Positions 53,040 to 60,650 of a DNA stretch of 64,000 nt are shown here, in pieces. The stretch comes from Curtobacterium sp. VKM Ac-1376. GTDB taxonomy: Bacteria; Actinomycetota; Actinomycetes; Actinomycetales; Microbacteriaceae. The stretch lies in contig NZ_JADKRV010000003.1 in NCBI RefSeq assembly GCF_015351025.1, forward strand, positions 186,001 through 250,000, given 5' to 3'. A program made the translations under genes and the position numbers. The first letter of the stretch is position 1, and each line of letters opens with the position of its first letter. The notes beneath the pieces were generated by a model that did not search any database, was not told the origin of the DNA, and was given only the letters and a program-made list of their open reading frames with translations.

Positions 53040-53107
53040 ATGCGTGTGCAACGAACGACGTCCCACCCGTCGAACGACGAGTGGGACGTCGGAACATGCA
53101 CGCGCAT
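53040..53107. repeat. Imperfect inverted repeat, 27-base arms
   Basis: The outer parts ATGCG and GTGCA and an inner 11-bp part CGACGTCCCAC pair with 53081-53107 (21 of 27), centre 14 bases. It lies in the convergent gap after the septum-formation gene and is probably a terminator. GTCGGAAC also occurs as a direct repeat near 53018 and 53088. Confidence 0.65.
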
Positions 53108-53125
53108 CCGGCGGCGCGGCGGGCG

Positions 53126-54079
53126 TCAGGCGCTCGCGGGCACCTTCGCGGACACGTCGGACAGCGTCTGCAGCTCGTCAGCGGTGAGTTCGAGCTCCGC
53201 CGAGGCCAGCAGTGCCGGCAGCTGCCCGGTGTTCCGCGCGCTCGCGATCGGTGCGACGACGTCCGGCTGCGCCTGCAGCCAGGCGAGTGCGACCGTGGCG
53301 AGCTCGGCACCGTGGGCCTCGGCGACGGCGGACAGGGCGTCCACGACGGCGAGCCCCTCGTCGGTGAAGTACCCGGACACCTGGCCCTCGCGGTCCTTGC
53401 CGGCGAAGTCGTCCTTCGAGCGGTACTTGCCGGTCAGGAACCCGGCGGCGAGCGAGAAGTACGGCACGACGCCGAGTCCGTGCTCGTGCGCGAGCGGCGC
53501 GATCTCGGACTCGTACGGCTGACGGGTGACCAGGTTGTAGTGCGGCTGGATCGCGACGGGCTGGGCGAGGCCGTTCTCGGTCGCGATGCGGATCCACTCC
53601 GCGGCGCGGTCCTTCGAGTAGTTCGAGATCGCGGTGTACCGCACCAGGCCGTCGCGGACGAGCTGGTCGAAGGCGCGGACGGTCTCCTCGAGCGGGGTGG
53701 ACTGGTCGTCGAAGTGCGCGTAGTACAGGTCGATCCGGTCGGTACCGAGGCGCTCGAGGCTGGCGCGGGCCGCCGCCGCGACGGTGTCGGCACCGAGGCC
53801 CTGGAACTCCGGGTGCTGTGACCCCTTCGTGGCGATCACGACGTCGTCACGCTTGCCGGATGCCCGGAGCCACGACCCGATCACCCGCTCGGACTCACCA
53901 CCCTCGTTGCCCGGCGCCCACGCGGAGTACACGTCGGCGGTGTCGATGAAGTCGCCGCCCGCCGCGGCGTAGGCGTCGAGGACCTGGTGCGAGGTCGACT
54001 CGTCCGCCGTCCACCCGAAGACGTTGCCGCCGAGGGCGAGGGGGAACACGTGCAGGTCACTGGTACCGATGCGGGGCAT
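53126..54079 (-). CDS. Aldo/keto reductase
   Basis: A 317-residue (beta/alpha)8 reductase of the AKR11/13-like group. IGTSDLHVFPLALGGNVFG at the start, DFIDTADVYSAW (Asp and Tyr), VVIATKG (Lys) and YYAHFDD (His) hold the catalytic tetrad; the C-terminal cofactor region is VVAPIASARNTGQL. It is unrelated in detail to the reductase at 6785. The substrate is unknown. No operon partners. Confidence 0.85.
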   Translation of the reverse strand: MPRIGTSDLHVFPLALGGNVFGWTADESTSHQVLDAYAAAGGDFIDTADVYSAWAPGNEGGESERVIGSWLRASGKRDDVVIATKGSQHPEFQGLGADTVAAAARASLERLGTDRIDLYYAHFDDQSTPLEETVRAFDQLVRDGLVRYTAISNYSKDRAAEWIRIATENGLAQPVAIQPHYNLVTRQPYESEIAPLAHEHGLGVVPYFSLAAGFLTGKYRSKDDFAGKDREGQVSGYFTDEGLAVVDALSAVAEAHGAELATVALAWLQAQPDVVAPIASARNTGQLPALLASAELELTADELQTLSDVSAKVPASA

Positions 54080-54215
54080 GCGGGGGTCCTTTCGTGGTCG
54101 TCGGTGCGGTGGGAGCGGACCGCACGTCTCCCGACGCTATGCCCCGATGCTTGACACGACCCCGGCGGTGTGGGCTTCGGGTGGGCCTGCCGCGCGCGTT
54201 CGCGTGCCGCCGCGC

Positions 54216-54325
54216 GGTCGCGACACCCCGTGCGTCTCGCGCCGGGTGGTCGCGAACCGTCGCTTGCGCGCCCGCCGGGCGACAGTATGTGACCGCTCGG
54301 CGGAGGTGAGCGGGGTGTCGCGACC
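54216..54325. repeat. Inverted repeat with 15-bp arms and 80-base centre
   Basis: Perfect arms GGTCGCGACACCCCG (54216-54230) and CGGGGTGTCGCGACC (54311-54325). The right arm ends 15 bases past the stop of the DtxR-type gene. The centre holds a near copy, GGTGGTCGCGAA. Confidence 0.75.
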
Positions 54326-54340
54326 AGCCGGCCGGCGTGG

Positions 54341-55030
54341 TCAGTCGCCGTCGGGCGCGAGCCAGATCGCGGACGCGGCCGCTGCCGGCAGGTCGACGAG
54401 TGACTCCGAGCCGTCGGCGGAGCGCCGTGCCACCGCGATGACACCGGCGTAGTCCCGCACCCGCTCGACCCGTAGGTGCGTGCCGAGCCCCACCCCGAGC
54501 TCGTCGAAGTAGCGCAGCAGCGAGGGATCGTCGTCGGACACCCGGTCGACCGTGCCGCACGCACCGGGTTGGATCGCGCCGAGCAGGGTGCCGGGGGAGT
54601 CGGGCACGACGCCGTCCGCGCCGGGGATCGGATCGCCGTGGGGGTCGTGCGTCGGGTGCCCGAGGTCGGCGTCCACGCGGTCGAGGAACCGCTCGGACAC
54701 CGCGTGCTCGAGGGCCTCGGCCTCGGTGTGGACCTCGTCCCACGAGTACCCGAGCCGCTCCACCAGGAAGGTCTCGATCAACCGGTGCCGCCGCACCATC
54801 GCCACCGCCACCTGGTGTCCGAGCGGGGTGAGCACGACGCCGTGGTACGGGGTGTGCTCGATTAGGCCGTCGCGGTCCAGCTTCTTCAGGTTGCCGGACA
54901 CCGTCGACGCCGACACCTTCAGCGCCGCAGCGATGTCCCGCGTCGCCAGGCCAGGGCCGCCGCGCTCGCTGGCCTTCCAGATGAGCTTGACGTAGTCCTC
55001 TGCCATGGTCGACAGGGAGGGCAGGCGCAT
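54341..55030 (-). CDS. DtxR/MntR-family metal-dependent regulator
   Basis: A 229-residue regulator. The winged helix (residues 5 to about 70) has TRDIAAALKVSASTVSGNLK and LIEHTPYHGVVLTPLG; the dimer and metal domain (about 72-140) has RRHRLIETFLVERLGYSWDE and EALEHAVSERFLDRVD with the His/Glu ligands; a C-terminal SH3-like FeoA domain (about 155-229) ends the protein. It senses Mn or Fe and represses uptake genes. No metal transporter adjoins. ATG 55030 is chosen as the homology begins at MRLPSLSTMAEDY. It is divergent from the CPBP gene by 37 bases. Confidence 0.88.
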   Translation of the reverse strand: MRLPSLSTMAEDYVKLIWKASERGGPGLATRDIAAALKVSASTVSGNLKKLDRDGLIEHTPYHGVVLTPLGHQVAVAMVRRHRLIETFLVERLGYSWDEVHTEAEALEHAVSERFLDRVDADLGHPTHDPHGDPIPGADGVVPDSPGTLLGAIQPGACGTVDRVSDDDPSLLRYFDELGVGLGTHLRVERVRDYAGVIAVARRSADGSESLVDLPAAAASAIWLAPDGD

Positions 55031-55067
55031 ACCGCCAATCGTACGTCCCGCCTGGTACAACCAGCAG

Positions 55068-56012
55068 ATGACCACGACCGCCCCCGCTCGAGCCCGCCGC
55101 CGCTGGCCGGTCCCGCCGTCGCTGCTGCTCGGGCTCGCGCCGCTCGTCGTGTTCGCGGCGATCAGCGCGTGGCGGTCACGCCCCAGCGACGACTACGCGA
55201 CCCTCGGACAGACGGTCGACAGCGTGGTGCACGCCCTCGTCCTCCCCGAGGGCGTCGCGGTCGCGGTGCTCGCCCTGTTCGTCACCGCGCTCGGCTGGTG
55301 GCGGATCGCCACCGTGGACCCCGTGCGCACGACGCTGCGCTGGACGACGGTCGCGCCGATCCTCGTGCTGGTGGTGTGCGTCGTCCGCCTGCCCCTGATC
55401 GACTGGACGGCGCTCCCGGCGCACTACTTCCTGTTGCTCGCCGTGGGCGTGCTGTTCGTGGGGGTGTTCGAGGAGCTGATGGCCCGCGGCACCCTGCTGG
55501 TCGGGTTGCGACGCCGACTGCCGGAGATGTGGGTGTGGGCGCTGTCGTGCGCGCTGTTCGGGCTGCTCCACCTGCTCAACGCGCTCGCCGGAGCCGGCAT
55601 CGGTCCGACCCTGCTCCAGGTGGTGTTCGCGGCGTCGTTCGGCTCCACCCTCTACGTCGCCCGCCGGCTGACCGGGTCGCTGCTCGCCCCGGTGCTGCTG
55701 CACGCGTTCTGGGACTTCGGGTCGATCGGGTTCTCGGCGACCGCCGACACGGGTGACCAGGGCCGTCTGGTGCTCCTCGGCCTGATCGGGCTGTTCTCGT
55801 TCGGGGTGCTCGCCTTCGGCATCGTCGCCGGCGGGATCATCGCCTGGTACGACGACCGCCCGCGTCGGCTGGCGAAGCGCTGGCGTTCGGTACCGCCGAT
55901 GGCGGCCTTCGCCCTGGAGGCCCGTGACCGGGTCCCCACACCGGCTGCGGCGGGCGCACCACCCGTGGCGGCTGCTCCGGGTGGTGCTCGCTCGAGCTCG
56001 AGCTCGAGCTAG
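55068..56012 (+). CDS. CPBP-family intramembrane protease
   Basis: A 314-residue membrane protein with about eight helices and the CPBP/Abi motifs: FEELMARGTLLVGL (EExxxR), FGLLHLLN (FxxxH) and LLHAFWDFG (HxxxD-like). These residues bind the metal in Rce1-type proteases. Bacterial members act in prenyl-protein-like processing, bacteriocin immunity or signalling. The C-terminus is A/P-rich and ends in a run of six Ser encoded by AGCTCG-type repeats. Its stop overlaps that of the convergent phosphatase by 3 bases within CTAG. Confidence 0.82.
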   Translation: MTTTAPARARRRWPVPPSLLLGLAPLVVFAAISAWRSRPSDDYATLGQTVDSVVHALVLPEGVAVAVLALFVTALGWWRIATVDPVRTTLRWTTVAPILVLVVCVVRLPLIDWTALPAHYFLLLAVGVLFVGVFEELMARGTLLVGLRRRLPEMWVWALSCALFGLLHLLNALAGAGIGPTLLQVVFAASFGSTLYVARRLTGSLLAPVLLHAFWDFGSIGFSATADTGDQGRLVLLGLIGLFSFGVLAFGIVAGGIIAWYDDRPRRLAKRWRSVPPMAAFALEARDRVPTPAAAGAPPVAAAPGGARSSSSSS

Positions 56013-56806
56013 AGCTCGACCTCGAACGGCTCGGTGCGCACCAGCTCGTGCACGCCGGAGATGACCTCGCTCGGACGGAACGGGTAGCGGTCGATCTCGG
56101 CCTGGTCGCTGATCCCCGTCATCACGAGCACGGTGTGCAGCCCCGCCTCGATGCCCGCCTGCACGTCGGTGTCCATGCGGTCGCCGATCATGCCGGTGTT
56201 CTCGGAGTGCGCACCGATCCGGTTCATCGCCGAGCGGAACATCATCGGGTTCGGCTTGCCGACCACGTAGGGCTGCTTGCCGGTGGCCTTCTCGATCATC
56301 GCGGCGATCGCACCCGTCGCCGGCAGGACCCCCTCGGCGCTGGGACCCGTGGCGTCGGGGTTCGTCACGATGAACCGGGCACCGTCGCGGATCAGGCGGA
56401 CGGCTTTCGTGATCGCCTCGAACGAGTAGTTCCGGGTCTCGCCCACGACCACGTAGTCGGGGGCGGTCTCCGTCATGATGAACCCGGCCTCGTGCAGGGC
56501 GGTGGTCATGCCGGCCTCGCCGATCACGAACGCCGAGCCGCCGGGCATCTGCGACCTGCAGAAGTCGGCCGTGGCGAGGGCCGAGGTCCAGATCCGTTCC
56601 TCGGGCACGTGCAGGCCCGAGCTCCGGAGCCGGGCACTGAGGTCGCGCGGTGTGAAGATCGAGTTGTTCGTCAGCACGAGGAACTCGGTGCCGTCGTCGA
56701 GCCACTGCTGGATGAGCTCCGGGGCGCCGGGGAGGGCCTGGTTCTCGTGGACGAGCACGCCGTCCATGTCGGTCAGCCAGCACTCGACGTCGTCGCGGGT
56801 TGCCAT
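56009..56806 (-). CDS. HAD-IIA phosphatase (NagD-like)
   Basis: A 265-residue HAD phosphatase. Motif I is LTDMDGVLVHEN, motif II is LVLTNNS, motif III is VVGKPNP with Lys, and motif IV is GDRMDTDVQAG. The HAD-IIA cap lies between motifs II and III. NagD-type enzymes dephosphorylate nucleoside monophosphates and sugar phosphates. ATG 56806 is chosen; GTG 56815 three codons upstream is possible. Convergent overlap with the CPBP gene. Confidence 0.88.
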   Translation of the reverse strand: MATRDDVECWLTDMDGVLVHENQALPGAPELIQQWLDDGTEFLVLTNNSIFTPRDLSARLRSSGLHVPEERIWTSALATADFCRSQMPGGSAFVIGEAGMTTALHEAGFIMTETAPDYVVVGETRNYSFEAITKAVRLIRDGARFIVTNPDATGPSAEGVLPATGAIAAMIEKATGKQPYVVGKPNPMMFRSAMNRIGAHSENTGMIGDRMDTDVQAGIEAGLHTVLVMTGISDQAEIDRYPFRPSEVISGVHELVRTEPFEVEL

Positions 56807-56961
56807 GGTGCTCACCCTACTGCGCGGCGGTGCGGGCCCGGCTCGTGGTCGGCTCGTGGTCGGCTCGGAAAGGGCCGGGAGGCCCGGGGCGGCTCTTGCG
56901 CGCCGCTCCGAGACCCGAGATGGTCGAGACACCGAACTGTGGTCGGCTTTGCCCTACGCTT

Positions 56962-56979
56962 TTCGGGACACGTACCGAA
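56962..56979. promoter_or_regulatory. Operator-like inverted repeat upstream of a TetR gene
   Basis: TTCGGnAC and GTnCCGAA arms (18 bp in all), 16 bases before the GTG of the TetR-type regulator and just before AAGGAGG. Suits auto-repression. Confidence 0.4.
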
Positions 56980-56995
56980 TCAAGGAGGCCCCCTC

Positions 56996-57685
56996 GTGCT
57001 CGTCGAACCCGGATCCCCGACCGCCACGCCCCGACCCCGCCCGGTGTCGGAGACGGAGCTCGAGGTGACGCCGCGCCGACGCCGAGGCCGCCCGAACGTG
57101 CTCTCCCGCGAGCAGGTGATCGACGCGGCGACCACCATCGCGAACGAGGACGGGCTCGACCGCCTGTCCTTCCGGGCCCTCGGCGTGCGGCTCGGAGTCG
57201 CCCCGATGACCGTGCACCGGACCATCGGCGGCCTGGACGACCTGCACGCCGAACTCGTCCGCCGCACCGTCGACGAGTTCACCGCCACGTTCGTCTGGCC
57301 GGACGAGTGGCACGCGGTCGTCCGCACGTTCGCCACGACCTTCCGTGACCTCATGCGCACCCACCCGCTCGTGCTCGAGTCCCACAGCCAGCGCGCCCCG
57401 CTCGCCAGCACCGAGTCCGACGCCGTCGTGGCCGAGGTCGTCGGGGCCCTGCAGGAAGCGGGCCTGCCGCCGGCCGAGGCGATGTACACCTTCTTCGTCG
57501 TCTACGACTTCGTGGTCGGGCACGCCGGTGTGCAGGTCGGCCGCGGTGACTCCGAGGCCGGACGGCCGGAGCGGCACCGCCTGGTCGGCGAGATCCTCGG
57601 CGAGCACTCCTACGACGCCCGGTTCGCACTCGGGCTCGACATCCTGATCGCCGGCATCGAGTCTCGCATCGCCCGCCTCGCCTGA
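56996..57685 (+). CDS. TetR-family regulator
   Basis: A 229-residue regulator. The HTH lies at about residues 39-85: LSREQVIDAATTIANEDGLD, then SFRALGVRLGVAPMTVHRTI. The C-terminal ligand domain is all-helical with no recognisable ligand. The basic N-terminal extension (RPRPVSETELEVTPRRRRGR) is common in the family. GTG 56996 has AAGGAGG 7 bases upstream. Target genes are not evident; the adjacent gene is a SpoU methylase, so only autoregulation is suggested. Confidence 0.85.
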   Translation: MLVEPGSPTATPRPRPVSETELEVTPRRRRGRPNVLSREQVIDAATTIANEDGLDRLSFRALGVRLGVAPMTVHRTIGGLDDLHAELVRRTVDEFTATFVWPDEWHAVVRTFATTFRDLMRTHPLVLESHSQRAPLASTESDAVVAEVVGALQEAGLPPAEAMYTFFVVYDFVVGHAGVQVGRGDSEAGRPERHRLVGEILGEHSYDARFALGLDILIAGIESRIARLA

Positions 57686-57705
57686 CCGGGCCGCGCGAGC
57701 CCCCG

Positions 57706-57767
57706 GGAACCAGGTTCCGGTCACGGAACCGCGCGGCTTCGCGGTGCTGTGCCCGGAACCTGGTTCC
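57706..57767. repeat. Inverted repeat with 15-bp self-palindromic arms
   Basis: Perfect arms GGAACCAGGTTCCGG and CCGGAACCTGGTTCC, 32-base centre with its own small hairpin (ACCGCG...CGCGGT). Each arm is itself palindromic (GGAACC...GGTTCC). It ends 26 bases before the GTG of the methyltransferase, so it may be a terminator of the TetR gene. Confidence 0.8.
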
Positions 57768-57793
57768 GCACGACCGGGCCGTACGCTGGTCCG

Positions 57794-58441
57794 GTGACCA
57801 CAGCGCCCGAACCGTCGCACGAACTGACGACCAACGGGGTCGGGCCGCACCCGGAACCCTGGCCCGACGACCCGCGGCTCGACCCGGAGTTGCTGGCCGC
57901 GGGGGACTCCCGGAACGTGCTCGACCGCTACCGGTACTGGTCGATGGACGCGATCGTCGCCGAACTCGACACCCGCCGGCACGCCTTCGACGTCGCGATC
58001 GAGAACTGGCAGCACGACCTGAACATCGGGTCGATCGTGCGGAGTGCGAACGCGTTCCTCGCCGGCACCGTGCACATCATCGGGCGGCGGCGGTGGAACA
58101 AGCGGGGGGCCATGGTCACCGACCGGTACCAGCACGTCCGGTACCACCCCGACGTCGAGGCGTTCCTCGCCGCGATGACCGAGGAACAGCGTCCCGTCGT
58201 GGCGATCGACAACACCCCCGGTGCCGAGCGCATCGAGACGGCGACGATCCCCGAGCGCTGCGTGTTCCTGTTCGGGCAGGAGGGCCCCGGCCTGACGGAC
58301 CAGGCGGTCGCCGGGGCGGACGGCCACCTCGAGATCACGCAGTTCGGGTCGACGCGGAGCATCAACGCCTCGGCCGCCGCGGCGATCGTCATGCACAGCT
58401 GGGTCGTCCAGCACGCGGCGTTGCCGGACGCGACCTCCTGA
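57794..58441 (+). CDS. TrmH/SpoU-family RNA 2'-O-methyltransferase
   Basis: A 215-residue SPOUT methyltransferase. The three SpoU motifs are present: NIGSIVRSANAF with the catalytic Arg, FLFGQEGPGLTD, and STRSINASAAAAIVMHSW. The knotted C-terminal site binds SAM. The target is tRNA or rRNA, not determinable. GTG 57794 is the start; an upstream in-frame ATG lies inside the palindrome. Its stop codon sits in TGAGCAGA. Confidence 0.85.
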   Translation: MTTAPEPSHELTTNGVGPHPEPWPDDPRLDPELLAAGDSRNVLDRYRYWSMDAIVAELDTRRHAFDVAIENWQHDLNIGSIVRSANAFLAGTVHIIGRRRWNKRGAMVTDRYQHVRYHPDVEAFLAAMTEEQRPVVAIDNTPGAERIETATIPERCVFLFGQEGPGLTDQAVAGADGHLEITQFGSTRSINASAAAAIVMHSWVVQHAALPDATS

Positions 58442-58538
58442 GCAGACGTGGGCGGGCCCTGGACCCGGCCGTCCCTGCGCAGGAAGCGCGTCGGGCGGAG
58501 GTGGGGCGGGCCTCCAGGCCGGATGCCCGGCAGGAGTG

Positions 58539-59528
58539 TCAGCGCGCGGCGGTCGTGCGGCGGGCGACCAGGCGGGGCTCGACGAGCAGTTCCGTCGCGG
58601 CCAGCGCCGGGTCCGCGATGCGCGCGAGCAGCCGCTCGCCGGCGCCGCGACCGATGTCCACGCTGCGGTCGTCGATGCTCGTGAGCCCGACGTAGCGCAT
58701 CGCGGCGACGGGGGTGTCGTCGTAGCCGATGACGGAGACGTCCTCGGGGACCCGCAGGCCGCGTTCGGCGAGTTCGGACAGGGCGCCGAGGGCCATCACG
58801 TCGTTCGCGGCGAAGACGGCGGTGACGTCCGGGTGCTCGTCGAGCAGCATGCCGAGGGCGCGCGAGCCGGCCTCCTCGGTGGGTTCGCCGGGCAGGACGG
58901 TGGTGGCGACGGACGCGCGGGGGGCAGCTGCCGCTTCGAACCCGGCCTGGCGTTCCGCGGACGCTGCCGAACTCGCACCGGCGAAGCCGAGGCGTGTGTG
59001 CCCGAGGGCGAGCAGGTGGTCGGCGGCCATGCCGCCGCCGGCGCGGTCGTCGTTCGCGACGGTGTCCGCGCGGGGGATCGACACCCGCCCACCGGCGATC
59101 ACGAGCGGCATCGAGGCGGGGACCGCCAGGTCGGTGGTCGGCTCACCCGCGATGACGATGCCCTCGACGCGCATGGAGAGGAAGCCCTCCACCGGAGAGG
59201 CATCGAGCCCGGTGTTGAGGAACCGGTCCGCGACGACGAGCCGGTGGCCCTGGTCCTGCAGACTCTCGCGCAGCCCGGTCAGCAGGTCCACGAACCACTG
59301 GTTGCGGAAGTCGTCGAGGACCACGCCGATCGTGCGACTGCGGGTGCCGGCGAGGGACACCGCCGCGGTGGAGGGCCGGTAGTCGAGCTCCTGGATCGCC
59401 TTCAGCACGGCGGCTCGGCGCTGGTCGCTGACCCGGGGCGAGCGCTGGAGCACCAGGGAGACGAGGGACTTCGAGACCCCGGCGCGTGCGGCGACGTCGT
59501 AGATGGTCGCGGGCTTGCCGTCTCCCAT
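58539..59528 (-). CDS. LacI-family regulator
   Basis: A 329-residue repressor. The HTH with hinge is at residues 7-60: TIYDVAARAGVSKSLVSLVL and the hinge RPSTAAVSLAGTRSRTIGVV. The periplasmic-binding-protein-like core has DRSVDIGRGAGERLL and the C-terminal EPRLVARRT. The sugar ligand is unknown. The neighbouring dehydrogenase-like gene could be a target. ATG 59528 starts the conserved part; GGAGG is 12 bases before it, which is far. Confidence 0.88.
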   Translation of the reverse strand: MGDGKPATIYDVAARAGVSKSLVSLVLQRSPRVSDQRRAAVLKAIQELDYRPSTAAVSLAGTRSRTIGVVLDDFRNQWFVDLLTGLRESLQDQGHRLVVADRFLNTGLDASPVEGFLSMRVEGIVIAGEPTTDLAVPASMPLVIAGGRVSIPRADTVANDDRAGGGMAADHLLALGHTRLGFAGASSAASAERQAGFEAAAAPRASVATTVLPGEPTEEAGSRALGMLLDEHPDVTAVFAANDVMALGALSELAERGLRVPEDVSVIGYDDTPVAAMRYVGLTSIDDRSVDIGRGAGERLLARIADPALAATELLVEPRLVARRTTAAR

Positions 59529-59589
59529 GATGCGCTTCGACCTCCGTTGGTTCGTGCGTCGATCGTAGCGGGCGCGCGCCGGTTCGCTT

Positions 59590-59642
59590 CGTGAGCAGAA
59601 ACGGTCGGGTGCGGGGAGACGACTCGACCTTTTCTGCTCACG
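59590..59642. repeat. TGAGCAGAA palindrome, copy 2
   Basis: Left arm CGTGAGCAGAAACGGTCG and right arm CGACCTTTTCTGCTCACG (17 of 18 paired), centre 17 bases. It lies in the divergent gap between the LacI gene and the epimerase gene, so it is not simply a terminator. Confidence 0.85.
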
Positions 59643-59747
59643 ATCCGCGCGTCGTCCGGTGGACGACGTCCGACCTCGACACCCACGCGTTCGGCGCGGT
59701 CGCACAGCTGAGGTCGTTGCTCGCCCGCCGGGGGTAGCGTCGGCGGC

Positions 59748-60551
59748 ATGGCGACGCTGCTCATCACCGGAGCCGCGGGCCGGATCGGGAGCGCTCTGCG
59801 TCCCCGTCTGCGGTCTGCGGGACACGACCTCGTGCTGCTCGACGAACAGAAGCCCCACGATCCGGTCGCAGCCGGTGAACGCTTCGTGCCCGGGTCCGTG
59901 AACGACCCGGCAGCGCTGGACGACGCGCTCGCCGGGGTCGACACCGTGGTGCACCTGGCCGGCATCCCGACCGAGGCCGCCTGGGACGACCTGATCGCGG
60001 CGAACCTGACCGGCACGAAGAACGTGCTCGAGCGGGCGGCGGCAGCCGGGGTGCTCCGGGTGGTGCAGGCGAGCTCGATCCACGCGGTGGGTCTGGTGCC
60101 CGAACCCCTCGACCAGCCGGGCACGGTGCCGGGGAACCGCCTGCCCCGACCGGACACCTACTACGGCGTGACGAAGGCCGCGATGGAACTGCTCGGCAGC
60201 CTGTTCGCCGACCGGTACGAGATGTCGATCGTGTCCGCGCGCATCGGGGCGTTCGGGACCCTGCCGCCGACGACCCGGGGGCTGCTGATGTGGACCTCGC
60301 CGGACGACCTGACGCGGCTGGTGCTCGCGACCGTGGCGCTCCGCGACCCCGGGCACCACGTCGTCTGGGCCCTGTCGCGGAACACCGGGTCGCCCGCCGA
60401 CCTGTCAGCGGGGGAGCGCATCGGCTTCCACCCCCTCGACGACGCGTCCGCCGTGCTCGACGCGGACGCCCGTGCGGCGCTGCCGACCGACGACCTGAGC
60501 ACCCTCGGCGGCGGGATGGTGCACCAGCCCCTGGGGGAGCGCACTTCGTGA
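59748..60551 (+). CDS. NAD-dependent epimerase/dehydratase-family enzyme (uronate dehydrogenase-like)
   Basis: A 267-residue extended SDR. Cofactor motif TGAAGRIG at residue 7, HLAGIP, SSIHAVG (catalytic Ser) and YYGVTKAAME (YxxxK) follow the uronate dehydrogenase (Udh) pattern, which oxidises galacturonate or glucuronate to aldarolactones. A different sugar or steroid substrate is possible. ATG 59748 is the start. The TGA stop is within the left arm of the palindrome at 60544. Confidence 0.8.
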   Translation: MATLLITGAAGRIGSALRPRLRSAGHDLVLLDEQKPHDPVAAGERFVPGSVNDPAALDDALAGVDTVVHLAGIPTEAAWDDLIAANLTGTKNVLERAAAAGVLRVVQASSIHAVGLVPEPLDQPGTVPGNRLPRPDTYYGVTKAAMELLGSLFADRYEMSIVSARIGAFGTLPPTTRGLLMWTSPDDLTRLVLATVALRDPGHHVVWALSRNTGSPADLSAGERIGFHPLDDASAVLDADARAALPTDDLSTLGGGMVHQPLGERTS

Positions 60552-60602
60552 GCAGAAGAGGTCGGGTGACCTGATGTCTCCCGACCTCTTCTGCTCACGA
60601 AG
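60544..60602. repeat. TGAGCAGAA palindrome, copy 3
   Basis: Perfect 23-bp arms, the left beginning CTTCGTGAGCAGAAGAGG, with a 13-base centre. It supplies the stop codon of the epimerase gene and ends 48 bases from the convergent YhgE gene. As the longest perfect copy it is likely a terminator. Confidence 0.9.
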
Positions 60603-60650
60603 CGTTCCCGCGGTGCACCCGGGGACGCCCGCGGCGCGCGGCGGCTCCCG

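Noticed and set aside
59590-60602. The two TGAGCAGAA palindromes as terminal repeats of a mobile element
   Set aside because: The DNA between them is an ordinary epimerase gene with normal base use, each element is complete by itself, and no target-site duplication is visible.
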